A stretch of DNA of 64,000 nucleotides. It comes from Albula goreensis (lineage: Eukaryota > Chordata > Actinopteri > Albuliformes > Albulidae). Position 1 is the first letter of the stretch. Each line of letters opens with the position of its first letter. Shown in pieces: positions 35,101 through 48,950 of the stretch. The translations under genes were made by a program, and so were the position numbers. Below the pieces are notes generated by a model. The model was not told the origin of the DNA and did no database searches. It was given only the letters and a program-made list of their open reading frames with translations. The DNA lies in the NCBI GenBank assembly GCA_022829145.1, contig CM040755.1, positions 21,225,063 to 21,289,062 of the forward strand, given 5' to 3'.

Positions 35101-35460
35101 ATTCTATTCACGCTGAGTTTTCTGGCTTAACAACTTGCAGTGTGGATCTGGAGCTGGAGCTGGAGCAAGGGAAGGCATGCGCCGCTGCTTGCTCTGAGGC
35201 TGCGGGCCACCTCAGCGGAGCTGACCTAAAAATATCAAAACGTCTCAAGCACTTCGACAAAGCACACTGTGTTTAAAATTAAACCATCTCCTCAGGCCCT
35301 GCAACTTGTTCAACGTGAAGTCCTCTGCACTCTGCTTCTCCGTCTTATTCCTGCATGGACACAGGGCATGGAGGGAAATAGGGGGGTAGTGGTCTCCTTG
35401 TGTTGGAAACATGTGGAATAAAATTTGCAAAAAACAAACAGCAGAAAATTAACAGCACTT
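35101..35460. promoter_or_regulatory. Candidate conserved or GC-richer block
   Basis: Contains a GGAGCT hexanucleotide duplication (35147-35164), a local GC-rich stretch around 35177-35222, and TTAAAATTAAACC. It is noticeably GC-richer than neighbours. No splice-bounded frame is identified. Confidence 0.3.
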
Positions 35461-38411
35461 TCCATCAACACAGAAGATCAAAAAAATGTTCAGCTTTTTC
35501 TGTGCTTCTCATCTAATTGGGTTCATTTCAATAAATCAGTTTTTAACCCACATAATGGTTGAGCTCTCCAGTCCTCACTAGGCACAATTATCTCTGACTC
35601 TTCAGGGAAAAAAACTTTTTAAGGGACACATTTATTACTAGAAATAAAGGCAACAGTGACAAAATATTTTAGTGTTTGCTGTGTTTCCTGGATCTCATTA
35701 TAAAACATCTTGCCTCTTGACTGCTGCATTACTGTAGCATAGAGCAATTGGGGTTTGTAAGAGAGACACTCTATTAAACCACAAGGTCCCATACCAGTCC
35801 AATTACAGTAAATGTTGTTCAGCAAAGGGGATTGGAATTCCACAGACATTGAAACCCTTCTTGTTTTAGAGGGCCATTATCCTCAATCAAATAAACAATC
35901 AACTAATTTGTGTTGTTTTGTTTGACTAAAACTGCAACATTTAAATGTTATGTTGTTGTTCCTTGACATTTTGTCATTAGATTAAAATCAGGATCTTAAA
36001 ATTAAGGTAGACAACCAAATGTATGCAAGCAGATTCATTTTATATTGGCCTTCTCCTTTTCATTTATCTGTTGTGTATTGCTGCAGGGGAGAAAGACAGA
36101 ATTGTTAAAAACGAGAGGGAGTTTCTTCTTTCCAGCACATATCATCAGACTCCACTGCATATCAGCTGATAATGTTATTGGTTAGTAACAGCCAAGCTTG
36201 CCAGTAGACGAATAGCAGTGTGAATCTCTCACACTAAAAGTCAGTTGGTGAGGTCTGTCTGGCCTCTGGAAAGTAGATGGTGTTGAGCATCAAAGGTGGC
36301 ACATCATATTGCAGCAAGGAAGGAATTCAGTAACAGCTGGCTGGTGATACTGACAATATCGTCAGCTGGGAAGGTCAAGTTTTTTGGTTTAAGTATTGAA
36401 GTATTCTATTTTTGTTTTCATGCTGCTTTTTTATGGGAGTACCATGATGATGATAACAGTTCCGTTGGAACGTTTGCATTTTTGCAAACCATTATCTTAT
36501 AATATTAACTAATGTACCACTATATAATATATTATACTTGTATATCTAGTCGAATGTAATCCAATATTACATTTATTCCACTGAAAAGTATCTGAAAAAG
36601 ACCCATGGGACATTTTAAGCATGTACAAATCAGAGGTGAGTGGGTCACACAGGGATTTTATTATTGCTGTTAAGAATTCTCCTTAGCAAGATCCTTTAGA
36701 AAAGAAACTCAAACTAATTTTGTGGACTATTAAAACTGTAAAGCCAGTTTTATGATGGGGTATAGATTGTGGTTCTCACTTTTATGTCCCGACAGACTCT
36801 GGCTTGCACTGTTCCCCACCCAGCAGAACTTTTAATGGCCACCAGCACTTCTTTGCACATGTCCTAACTGCAGGGCGAAGATCAAAAGGCCAGAGCTCAG
36901 AGGGGTTTGCCTCTTCTATTGTGCAGTGCCATGGATGAATACAATTTCAACAGAAACCATGAAACATCAAGATCAAAAGGATATGTTTTCTTCCATGTAA
37001 AGGGAACCTTATGTGACCACAGATCCATACAGAGAAGTGCACCAGTCATTAAAGTATAATGATATCAAATGTAATAGTACAGACAGAATTATTTATTTGT
37101 GTTTTTAAGAAATTAGATTTATTAGGTTTATTTTGACCATACAATAAAGAGCAGTATTCCTGCTGTGTGTTTGCAACATGTCACATATGATTGTTTTTCA
37201 TGACATGTAAAGGTTTGATTGGCTAGTATTTGTCATTCACTTTGTCGAAACTCAAACTAAAAAAGAAGTTCTTCTCCCCCTCCTTCTACCCCCTCTTTCC
37301 CCAGAATGCCCACCTGTGCTTGCTTAACCTGATCATTGTGTACTTCTCACTTGCCCATGGCCCTGCTAGTTGAATGCAGTCCTTTTTGCAGTCATCAGAA
37401 AGGGAAAAATCAATCAAGACATGTTTAAGATTAACGCTACATTCCCACATGTGCAAATGCATGTCGTACTATATATAGTTGAAGCAATAAACCTGGCTTA
37501 AACATGTCATAGACAAACAAGGGCCGCCTTGTTTTATTTGGTTTTAAATTACATCGGAATGACCCAGCCAAGTCAATACATCATGATGAAAGCCTTTATT
37601 CTGAAAGGTAAATAAGAGCTGGTGTACATGAATAAATTGCTCATCCACTGAAGTTACTGTGTTGAGAGTAGAATCAAGTCAGGCCAGTCAGCTAATTAAA
37701 TCCCATCAAATGTTCTGCCATTAAAAACTCAGCTGCTTTCAGTGAAATAAACGCACAATGTCACCTACATAAATGGGTGTACTCTCAACTGATGCCATCA
37801 ACAGACCTTTAGTTTACCATGACTTTATTTAGCTCCAGGATGAGAATATGTATTTATGCATTTCAAAACAAAACTTAATGTGGCCTATGCATAAGCCATC
37901 TATCATTACTTTGACTTATTTTGACACTCTGGAAAGTCAGTGACTTCTTACACACATACATATTTTTATGAATGTATAATTTGGTAACCATCCTTTGTGC
38001 AATGTCCTGATTCCTATTTATAGGCCATGCACTACTTGGTAGGAATAAATAATTACCAGGTGTAGTGAGACATTTCTTCACATTTACTCCAAGGACTGAA
38101 ATTCATGCAATCATGAAGACCCAAGTTTATGAATTATTATTCAACACTTAGTTCCCACCCAGTCCTTTTATTGGACAAGAGGCATTCCATGAGTACTGGT
38201 ATTGAGTATAGCAGCACTGAGACATTTTACCATTATGTATCACTTCACTTTACAGTTCCAATGCAATGATTGATTACACCAATGCAAACTTAATTTGCAT
38301 TTACAGACAGTGCAAATGTGGAAACGTTTCCATGTTTGATAAAAAAAAGAACCTAGCTAGCCTGCATTTGGGTATGATAAATAATAGTTAGCTTGCTATC
38401 ATACTCGAAAC
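35461..38411. other. Long AT-rich non-coding stretch, no major feature
   Basis: Almost 3 kb without arrays, transposon ends or recognised frames. 36100-36330 and 37370-37560 have somewhat more complex texture. Confidence 0.4.
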
Positions 38412-38522
38412 TGTGCTGTTATATTGAATATCAGCATAGCTGTGATTATCTTCGGCACTCGGTCTGCGGCCTCATACCTACAACAGAATTACAGCCGTGC
38501 TGATATTCAGTATAACAGCACT
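38412..38522. mobile_element. Foldback element core, 36-bp inverted arms
   Basis: Arms at 38412-38447 and 38487-38522 are inverted repeats matching at 31 of 36 positions around a 39-bp GC-rich spacer. The arms read GTGCTGTTATATTGAATATC inward and end in GCTGTRATT. The sequence resembles from memory dispersed repeats in fish with ATATAACAGCAC motifs. It is probably the centre of a longer non-autonomous DNA transposon (about 38390-38560). No coding capacity. Confidence 0.6.
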
Positions 38523-40588
38523 CCCGCTTGTGTGATATTGTGTCAATATAGAGACAACGTTGGCTCAACAGCGAAATGACAAACAATTAAATATAAAAAA
38601 AATTTGAAAAAGAATTGATGAATAATGGGAAAATATATGTCAATCATGTCATATGAATACATTTTAGAAATCAATATTTCAGATAAGAATTTGATTAAGG
38701 TCTGCCCAGGATACGTCACTGTGGTAAACCATTTTCTCTTGTTCAAACAACCCTTTTTACAGTGATGGTAAGACCTTCTCGCCACACACAGTAGCCCACC
38801 ATCCTTGTGATTCATCTCCACAGACCAGCTGGGGAACTCATTAGTGAAGCCCTCCTTATAATTGATAAGGCTGCATAGGAGAGCTGAAGAGTCCTGGAGT
38901 TCATTAGCTTCTCCACTGGGAAGGATTGCCTCTCTCCCTTTCCATTTGGTTACCATTCTTCCTTCCTCTCTGTTCTTCACAGAAATCGGTATGGCTTGAA
39001 GCTGAAATGTAGTTTTATATACTTACAAATGTACATATTTTGGATTATTTTGCCATTACAGTGAAATGCAGTGTAATTAATTATTTTGAATTTGTGAATT
39101 GGAGAGGGCTACAGTGTCCATTGTGTTGTTTTGTCCCAATTTAATGTATAAAAAAGAGCGAATGTATCCAGCAATTTGACATGGCATGGTAAAAAAATGC
39201 ATTCACTGTTTGAATCACACATAAACAAAACATTGCATAAGCATAATCAGACAAATGCAATGTCAGTCCAGCTGGATGTAACTGCAGTATTATTATGGGG
39301 GAATATTATAATAGAGCTCCATAATTCTATATACAACATTATGTGGGCCTTTATGCATGTTGAATTGTAATGAAGAATTTACCATTCAACCTGAGACCCA
39401 CAGTATCTATGTCATATCATCTAACACTCAGCTGAATGTAAAATATAACATTTACTAAGCAGTCTGCATAAGCCACATGTTTTTTGGTGCCTTTATGTCT
39501 TGTCATTGTCAAGACATAAACAAGGCTAGGTATTAATTGTAAATTCATTGAGGTTTTGATTTGGGTGCTCTAATGCAGGAGAGTGCCACCACCTGAGCAC
39601 ACACAACCCCATTCATCAGGTCAGAGGATTCTGACTGGGGCAACAGCATCTCCTGAGGGGTGATCAGCTGACTCAGAAGGAGGCTTGGGCCGTTATTGGC
39701 TGTCTGAGAATGAGAATATCTACAATACTGAGTAGAATCTAGAACATAAAAAAAATTCTAGATTGGTGAATCTGCCTGCTGGGTGTGCCGTCTCTCACAA
39801 CATAAACATTGGCTTGTCAGGCCAACATTTAAGAGCCTGAAGAGTGATACAACTGCATTCACACCTTCTGAATTAAAGATTTCAACAGCATCCCCTGATG
39901 TGGTCTCCATCCTTCAAATCAAGGACAGTTTAGGTGGACGACATCCTAAGTGCGGAGAACTAATCATACTTACAAAACGAGAGCCGCATTCTAGATGCAG
40001 CAATCAGCTAAAGGACAAAGTCTCAAGGACAAAATTGACTAGAGAGCATGCTTTAACTGAATTATTTCTCCAGAAACTCTTCCTTTCTCCTCTTTACCAA
40101 AGTGAGACGAATGACAAAGGCCAACAAGGTCAGCAGGAAAAAATTATTTCAACCTGCATAATGTGCCTCATGCATATTTGACATGCAGAATGTAAAATGA
40201 GACTGAGATACATTTAATCTATTTTCTAAAGTACAAAGGCAAAGCTATGCACATTTGTCTTGACATTGATTGATTGATTTACCTTAACTAGAACTATTCA
40301 TATATGACCAAATGGCTAAAGAAAGATCTGCAGATAATGGGATATAATGGTATCAAATCAATCAAGGCCACAAGCATGATCTTGCTTAAATTATACTATT
40401 TTATAACTTAATTTAGATTGCACTGACATTTTTCTCCTGGCTCTCTCAAACTATTCGCATTTACTTTTTCATTTGCATTACTCGTATTTTCTACCATATT
40501 TAAAGTCTTTATGTCTACAGTTCTCTAAAATGTGCCTTCAGAGCCATTCTTTGTGCTTGACAAATTTGTATCAAAAAACAGTTCATAT
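38523..40588. other. Non-coding stretch with two short hairpins
   Basis: Perfect hairpins occur at 39492-39520 (11-bp arms TTTATGTCTTG/CAAGACATAAA, 7-nt loop) and 39736-39764 (9-bp arms AATCTAGAA/TTCTAGATT, 11-nt loop). The 145-codon minus frame (38543-38980) and the 132-codon plus frame (39783-40181) show no domain, signal or splice context I can support. 38700-39000 has complex texture with TACGTCA. Confidence 0.4.
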
Positions 40589-40921
40589 TGTTGGGAGACA
40601 GTTCTGGAGAGAGGCACAGTGTTTGAGAATGTGTGTGAGAATTACAAAGGGATGTCGCCACATTCGACCAGAGTCAAATGGCACCTCCAACTAACGACCT
40701 GCTATCTGCCATCTGGGTTCCCAACTATCATGTATGTGCCTCACTTGCTGGGGTTACCTGGTCATCACATGCTACTGTGTTCCCCTTAAACTGTATAAAT
40801 GCCGACAACACAATGCAATCATTGAACATTTTGCTCCATGCTTGTGTTTCCGTGGCCGGCTGTGTAAGTAAAGTATCTGTCTTCAACTACGAACATGGGA
40901 TCCGTCTCTTCATTAACAACA
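40589..40921 (+). mobile_element. Solo LTR of a retrotransposon
   Basis: The segment starts TGTTGGGAG and ends TTAACAACA, giving TGTTG/CAACA terminal inverted repeats, the hallmark of LTRs. Inside are TATAAAT (40794-40800) and an AAGTAAAG poly(A)-signal-like motif (from 40866), in correct order about 70 bp apart. Length about 333 bp. No internal coding region flanks it and no second copy was found, so it is probably a solo LTR. The flanks show no obvious target duplication. Confidence 0.6.
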
Positions 40922-41589
40922 TGGTTGTTTTACTTATTTCGAGAATTTTCCTATTTACAACAAACTATGCAACAAACTAATTTAAGGAAGTGCATTCACA
41001 TATCTCACACAATGATTTGATTTACTAGTTGACTTACAAAGGTCAGAATAATTGGGAGGGAAATCAATTAGGCTATCAATTAACTGGTTCATCTTTCATG
41101 TGAGAGAGTATGTCATAAGACAGCATCAATAACAAAATGTAAGCTTTAAAATACGCACGAGAGAAAACCCAGGAAGTTTATAAATCTGCCTGCCAAGGAT
41201 CATTGATATTCCATGTGGTCAGGAAGATTAACTGAACAGGACCCATGAGGTTCAGGTTCAAACACTTGTCAATACATGTGTAAAATGATTGGCACAAAAT
41301 AAAACTGATTTCTTAAAAAAAAATGTATTGTGCCAGCCAATCTAAGCTCAGTATTTGCCTACAGTCCTGTGTGTAACCAGCACTGCATGCCCAGACTTTA
41401 ATGAGCCAAAGGTCTCTACCCCAGTACCAGTTGGCATAGCTAACTTTCCACACATTCACAGGGATGATGAACTTATCTATAACTTTAATCTCATCTTATT
41501 CCCCAAAACATTTTTATGGTTATGCTGTGAGTAATTTTTGATGACTACTCCCATTAGTTAAGTATGTAATAGTTAAACATAGTATTGAT
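40922..41589. other. Non-coding sequence, no feature seen
   Basis: AT-rich unique-looking DNA. Confidence 0.45.
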
Positions 41590-41910
41590 TTTAGAGGGGT
41601 TGTTTTTGGATATTTAGCAAAGCTGATGACAGGGCCATGTGCCATTTTAAAATGGCCACCAAATCATTTAGCCCAGCTCCACTGAGTTTGCCTGCTCCAG
41701 CCCTATGTGGCAGAGCAGCATCAGTGCCCCTGATATGGCATTGAGTCTGTATGGCTCTAAATCATAAGGCCCTGGATGTGAGCGTCAATGAGCTCTCGGA
41801 TGAGGCTCCAGCCCAGCTAATATATCACAGCTTACAGAGTTCACTCTGTCAGGCTAGGACACAGAACGCTCCCATGACAATATTTTACAGGTCAAATGGG
41901 TCCACCCTCC
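41590..41910. promoter_or_regulatory. Candidate conserved non-coding block
   Basis: Complex, balanced composition. It includes a perfect 16-bp palindrome GCCATTTTAAAATGGC at 41641-41656. No coding evidence. Interpretation rests on texture. Confidence 0.3.
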
Positions 41911-42009
41911 CATGAGTAATGTTTCTGCAGCACCAGGAGACCATGAACACTACATAGAGGAGAAGGGAGGTTTTATGCGAAACCTTTTTTTTTCATTTTT
42001 CTTTTCATT

Positions 42010-42062
42010 AACAGGGTTGACAGTCACCAAAGGATCACCAAACAGGGTTGACAGTCACCAAA
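42010..42062 (+). repeat. 22-bp sequence duplicated in tandem with a 31-bp period
   Basis: AACAGGGTTGACAGTCACCA is identical at 42010 and 42041 (22 bp each), separated by 9 bp. A simple recent local duplication. Confidence 0.9.
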
Positions 42063-42490
42063 CTCTATACAAAGAAGGATGTTGGATGATGTTAAAATAA
42101 CAATAAGATTGATGAGCATACAAGAGGTCACTGCATGCCTCTGCTGTGTCTCTTTACAAACTTTATCCAAAATTCAGGCTACATTCCTTCTTAGCTTACA
42201 CAGAGATCTGTATTGCACAGTCAGCAAGGTTTTCCTTGTCTCTTCCTGTAAGAGCGATCCTTCTGGCTGATCAGAGACCAGGAACCAGCAAAACACACTT
42301 TTGAGGAAATCGGAGATTACCTGAAATTACCTAAACCGGCTTGCATATTAATTTGGAATGGCAATTTGGCCACTTTGGCTGGAACTACCTCATAGGTATG
42401 CATCACAGTGTGTGTAGGTTATCAAAAGAAAACTAACACCCTTTCAATCTGAATTTACAATTTCACCCATTAGTGGCATAAGGCATTATA
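42063..42490. other. Non-coding sequence, no feature seen
   Basis: Unique-looking DNA between the tandem duplication and the Tigger-like element. Confidence 0.4.
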
Positions 42491-43151
42491 CAACACACCT
42501 TAGACCCTTGAGATACAATTGCCCTAACATATGTATATTTTGAGTTATGTTTTGAAATTTCACAGAATTTTTGTTTTGAAATACGACAGAAATTTTGAGA
42601 CACGAATCATCCTTTCGAATTGTCTGCGCACAGGCTGCCAGGGGCAAATCAGGCTGCCAACCTATGCACAAACCGTCTTTCGCCCTTACACGCCGCTTCA
42701 CATACAGCCCAGCATCCTTTGTACTTGTTGCTACTCAGGCCACTTGCACGTGTTCGTAGCAGCATCTGTTCATACATGTACTGTCTGTCGTTGAGTTGTT
42801 CTTTTTTTGGTATTAATACCACAATTTCCTTTCTTTGACTAAAATAATGGGTTCGTTCGCCAGCCACCTCCGTTAGCCACTGACGTTTTATTAAGAATTC
42901 TTCATAAAAGATCATTTTTGTTTCATTTGTTTTTGTTTTCTTAAATTTTGATATATATTGTGTTATTGCCATCAAGGCTGAACGGTTTAATTTTTTTGTT
43001 TTTTTCATAAATTTTGATATATATAGAGTTATTGTCATCAAGGCAGAATGGATTAAAATGTTTTCCATTATTTTAAATGAGAAAAATAGTTTTGAGTTAC
43101 AAATTGTTTGGGTCTTGGAACAAATTAAAATTGTATGTCGAGGTTCCACTG
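42491..43151 (-). mobile_element. Tigger/pogo-like DNA transposon remnant, non-autonomous
   Basis: The right end reads ATGTCGAGGTTCCACTG followed by TA; read on the minus strand it is the CAGTGGAACCTCGACAT terminus typical of pogo/Tigger elements. The left end is decayed but keeps CTTGAGATACAATTGCCC after a TA. Inside the left end are TTTGAGTTATG- and GAAATACGACAGAAATTT-type subterminal motifs. An internal segment (GATATATA-GTTATTG-CATCAAGGC) is duplicated near 42946 and 43014. The 166-codon minus frame (42649-43149) is not a transposase: no HTH or DDD motif is seen. Confidence 0.65.
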
Positions 43152-44450
43152 TATATATATTTTGAAAAAAAAAAAAAACATGATGACAAGATTATGTTCC
43201 TCAGGTGCTTTTTTCTGTCATTTACAATCCACATTCAGGAGAAGACATGTGGAGCAGTCTTACTGGTAACTGTGTTGGAAACCAGCAGCCCCCAGGTCTG
43301 GGACTGGATATCAACTCATTCATCATGACAGGCAGCATAACCAAGGACCAGACAATATGGCAGCGCTTAACCCATTTACATGCAAATACATCTGCTGTGA
43401 TTGTGTCATAGACCTCTTATATAGAAGCTGTGGAACCGTGAGCGCACATTATTTGTCTCCTTCGCCTGTCTGGAGGCCTCCAGCACCACAGTAAAGAGAC
43501 ACATTACTCAAAAGCAAGCAGAGTTTACTGCAGGCAGCAAAGAACGATCTTGTTTTGGTGAGAGGACTTATTGATTTCCAATGATAGCTTTACCCCTCCT
43601 GATGGCTAATGCACGACATCCATGTAGAGCACCCCATCCCTTTTTTTAAGGGGACACATACTTCCTTGAGTAATACACCTCAGTTCATTCACCCATCATC
43701 ATAAATAATTAAATTGCCTACATTTGTCTGTTGCCTGCAAAATTGGCTTTCGATATCACAAACCCTTTAGAGTAAACAGGCAGGGATGGTGAGTGGCAGT
43801 AACACACAATCATTGTTTCCTCTAGTGGACATTAGATTCATTTTTCTATATACAGCCTTTTGTTTGTCCAGCCTTTCAAAGAACGCCATCTCCTGCCACC
43901 GCGTTCCGTAGAGGATTGCGATGAAACAGGGCATAAAATCTGCCAGTTCCAGGCAAACATTGCTTTAATTGGAGGATGGAGACATCGAAGACTTATTGGT
44001 GGATCTTGAATCACTTATGGGAATAGCACTTCCTGGAGTAAGTCAATTATTTATAAAAATGTATGGCAGGAGAGAGAAATTCTGCCCTGAATGGAAGGAA
44101 TAGGAAATGCACAAAATAGTGACTCGATAAACTCTCTAGAGGCAGCATGCTACTAACATAATATTGCTAAAATTCTAATTACTGAGGAGTCCTTAGGAGT
44201 TCATTACTTAGAAAATAAAACTGGATATTGCTACTCTGAATGCAGTACCATCATATATTAGAGTACTCATCCCATGTGTGTCATAATATATCCAATTGTC
44301 AATGAATGAAATAGTGAATCCTCATATAATGTAATTCTGTCAGGATGTCAAGGACAAATTATCTGAAGGGTGAGCTCTGCACACAACTCAGCTTGGTTGG
44401 AATAACTCAGGGCCATGGTGCTCTAACTGTATACTGGTCTTGTCCAAAGT
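43152..44450. promoter_or_regulatory. Non-coding stretch with candidate blocks at 43200-43420 and 43880-44050
   Basis: 43200-43420 contains an octamer ATGCAAAT (near 43379) and two overlapping frames without domains. 43880-44050 is complex, repeat-free and includes GCTTTAATTGGAGG. The rest is AT-rich filler. Regulatory reading is tentative. Confidence 0.3.
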
Positions 44451-44474
44451 ATGATGATGATTATTATTATTATT

Positions 44475-44515
<41 letters not shown>

Positions 44516-44530
44516 CAAGTAATACCAAGT
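44451..44530. repeat. (ATT)n/(AAT)n palindromic microsatellite
   Basis: (ATG)3 then (ATT)6 switches directly into (AAT)n, so the array is self-complementary around about 44478. It ends in a tandem copy of AATACCAAGT (44511-44530). Confidence 0.95.
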
Positions 44531-45026
44531 TATTGTGCCATCTGTAATAGATTGCTTCAGCCAGCTAATTTTGCAGGGAGACAAGTGACGACTTGGTTCC
44601 CCGGTAAAGAGCACTAGTAAACCCCAGAGACACCCAAGAGTGTGTCTTGGCACCCACCCCACACCACACCCCAAGCCCCCACCCCCAATGCACATTTCAC
44701 CCTGTATTGTCAAAACCTGCAAAAGCATGTGTTTTCGTTGAACCAAAAGGCAATATGCCAAAAAAGAAATATGTTCATTTCCCTCATTACAAATCTGGCC
44801 ACAACTTCAAATCTGTTATAATATATTCAATGTGTATTTTACAATGGACACTGCTAGCTATCATTTTGTGAGGAAAATCTTGCACCTAAAACATGCCAAT
44901 AATTGGGCTTTATTGTAAGTGTCCCTGTACTATTTTTAAATACTGAAACAACTGTTACAACAGTGTGAGCTATTTATTAGAAATTTAGCATGTTATTGAG
45001 CAATAGTTTATCTCCTGAGACAGATT
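44531..45026. other. Non-coding sequence, C-rich patch
   Basis: A C-rich CACCCCACACCACACCCCAAGC segment lies at 44650-44690. No gene. Confidence 0.45.
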
Positions 45027-45150
45027 ACACTGTTGTTGTACCCTTGAGCAAGTACTTAACCCAAATTACTTAAATACATACCCAGCTTGTGTGAAATGTG
45101 GGCTACATTAGGTGCCCTGCATACCAGCTTCTACTAAGCAAATACATTAT
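45027..45150 (+). mobile_element. L2-like LINE 3' end fragment
   Basis: The string TGTTGTACCCTTGAGCAAGT, then ACTTAACCCAAATTACTTAAATA and CCCAGCTTGTGTGAAATG, follows the conserved 3' end of L2-clade LINEs and of the SINEs that share their tail, common in fish (CCTTGAGCAAGGTACTTAACC...CCAGCTGTATAAATG). Downstream the usual terminal stem-loop is degraded (ACCAGCTTCTACTAAGCAAAT). Non-coding. Confidence 0.7.
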
Positions 45151-46956
<1,806 letters not shown>

Positions 46957-48239
46957 CATCTGCCTCTGTATGGTACACAATTGGGGTACAATGTGAAGAA
47001 CATAAAATAACAGGCCTACACCCTCAAGAATGTAAGATGCCAAAGAACAGACATAAATTGGGCACAAGCTCATAAAGTTGTGTTCGAACTCCAGCTGAGT
47101 TAAGAACTGCTTTCATTAATAAATGTTTAAAGAGCAGGCAGATTTGGAAAGTCCCTGTCAGAAACACAGCATTAATTGCTTAGTTACACTGCAAAGATAA
47201 TGATTACAGTTCTTGTCCTGCCACAATGCCCTTTTAAAGTGTAACGTGTTGGATGAGGAAACACTAAACAAAATGGAAAAGGTACAAGAATCCACAGAGC
47301 CACATTCAATATCCAACTTTAGCCATATTTATTTATCTGTTTATTTATGTATTTATTTTGATTAGATTGGAAAAGCCATTTTCAGTACGATTTCTAATAA
47401 ATTCTCACAAAAATTCCTGAGAGGTCCTTCCACCAGGCCACATTCACATGTGCCATCTATTCAGTGCTATCAGTACGAGCTTAAACTACTATATTAAAGT
47501 ACTCAAAAATCTACTCATGTCTTAATAAATACTTATAAATTATCCATTACAGAGTGGTGCTCCAATGCCTCTAAGCCACATAAATTGACCATATGCCTCC
47601 TATTATGAGCCCTAACATGGTCAAAGCCTCCCTGGTTGCCCAGTAACAGCTGAAGATGCCAAGCTATGAAGCAGCAGGGTGTTTAAAGTGATCATTTTGC
47701 TGCCTTTATTTCAGAAAATGGATTATCTGAGCAAACAGGCTTCTCTGTTGTGGCAGCATCAACATCTACACTCATACTCTCCTCCACCATTATAGACGAC
47801 TGGAAGGGCAGCGGTCATTACCACAGTCATGCTTGGTTTCTGCCTGTTTGCATGTTTGGGTTCTGTCTGTTACTCTTTTGGGATGGCTGACTTACAGACA
47901 TGCATACACACGTACATATGTATATATTTTCAAACACTTAGGGGAAATTTATATCTAAAGAAACAAGTCAGAATTCACAACACTTACTCAATGTAAAAAA
48001 AATCATTTCTGTACAATAAGCTTGTACACTTTCTTTTCATCAGCCCATTTTCATAGCTACAATGAGTTACAGTCTTGCATTTATTGCCATATTTAGCATG
48101 TTTCTGTTCCTGTGTGTACACCATGTCTCTATTCAGGATTCCCATTTGACTTGCCAACAACAAGCTAAGAATAAATACCCTTTATAATTGTATAAATGTT
48201 CGTATAATGATAGAAATACTTTAGAACTGAAGTCAGATC
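46957..48239. other. Non-coding sequence, no feature seen
   Basis: AT-rich with TTTATTTAT-type runs near 47325-47360. Confidence 0.45.
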
Positions 48240-48480
48240 ATAGCTTCATCTCCAGAGACGGCTCTCCTGACTCTTTGCTTGAGGGGAGCATGTGAGAGAG
48301 ACAACAAGGGCTCAAGGGTGATGTCAATATTTCCCTCTCCTTTTCATCAAGCCCCGCTGGTTGTCGAGGCAACAACACCTTGGCAGGCTGAACACCTCTG
48401 GGATAGACCAAATTCCCAAATTAATAAATGTGAAGAAGGAGCACAAGGAGTCAAGACAACTGCTAAAATATACCTCTTAG
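48240..48480. promoter_or_regulatory. Candidate regulatory block containing an RFX X-box
   Basis: Repeat-free sequence around GTTGTCGAGGCAAC (48360-48373), which fits the X-box consensus GTNRYY-NN-RGYAAC. Its half-sites are inverted with one mismatch. RFX factors drive ciliary and MHC-type promoters through such sites. No transcription start or exon is visible beside it. Confidence 0.35.
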
Positions 48481-48924
48481 TAAAAAAGAAATGTATTACC
48501 ACTAAAAAAAATGCAAGAATCTTTTTGGTAATCCCTTATTCTTTCATCAGTTACAGTATATTGGTGAAGCAACACTGCATAAATGTCATCAGAGTCTCTG
48601 TTCCCAAGTAGATTTTCCAAATTTTGTCTGTATTTATTTTTTTGTAATTGTTTTAAAATATTTATTTATGTATTTATTTATTTATTTAGTTGTGTTTACA
48701 GTAATTACAATGGAATGGCAAGTTCCTTCATCTGTATTTACTCTTTTGGTGTTTTATATATATATATATATATATATAAATGTAATAAATGTAATGTAAT
48801 TGACCAGCTAAGTGCATTTATTGTCTTGGTGATAGGACAAAGGTGGGCCCCAGGACTTCAGTACCTCTAATAGACAAAAGATCTGGTGTTTGCACTATTG
48901 CTAAATATGCAATTTTACATATGT
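48481..48924. repeat. A/T-rich low-complexity with (TTTA)n and (TA)12
   Basis: (TTTA)n-like run at 48656-48690 and (TA)12 at 48755-48778. No coding content. Confidence 0.8.
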
Positions 48925-48950
48925 AGTTTGTTAAAAAAAATTAACAAACT
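48925..48950. repeat. Short perfect hairpin AGTTTGTTAA/TTAACAAACT
   Basis: 10-bp perfect arms around a six-A loop. GTTAA-N-TTAAC pairs loosely resemble an HNF1 site with too wide a spacer. Structure only. Confidence 0.6.

Noticed and set aside
38543-38980. 145-codon minus frame as an exon
   Set aside because: No family recognised. The C-terminal half is a chance hydrophobic/aromatic run from AT-rich sequence.
39783-40181. 132-codon + frame rich in charged residues
   Set aside because: Looks more protein-like than most, but no motif, splice site or transposon family could be linked to it.
40532-40980. Overlapping + frames at the LTR as coding sequence
   Set aside because: Both frames lie within or across the LTR, which has non-coding landmarks in order.
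41641-41656. CArG box/SRF site in GCCATTTTAAAATGGC
   Set aside because: A CArG box needs six A/T between CC and GG; here there are ten.
42649-43149. 166-codon minus frame as a Tigger transposase
   Set aside because: Lacks helix-turn-helix and DDD catalytic motifs and spans terminal and duplicated non-coding parts of the element.
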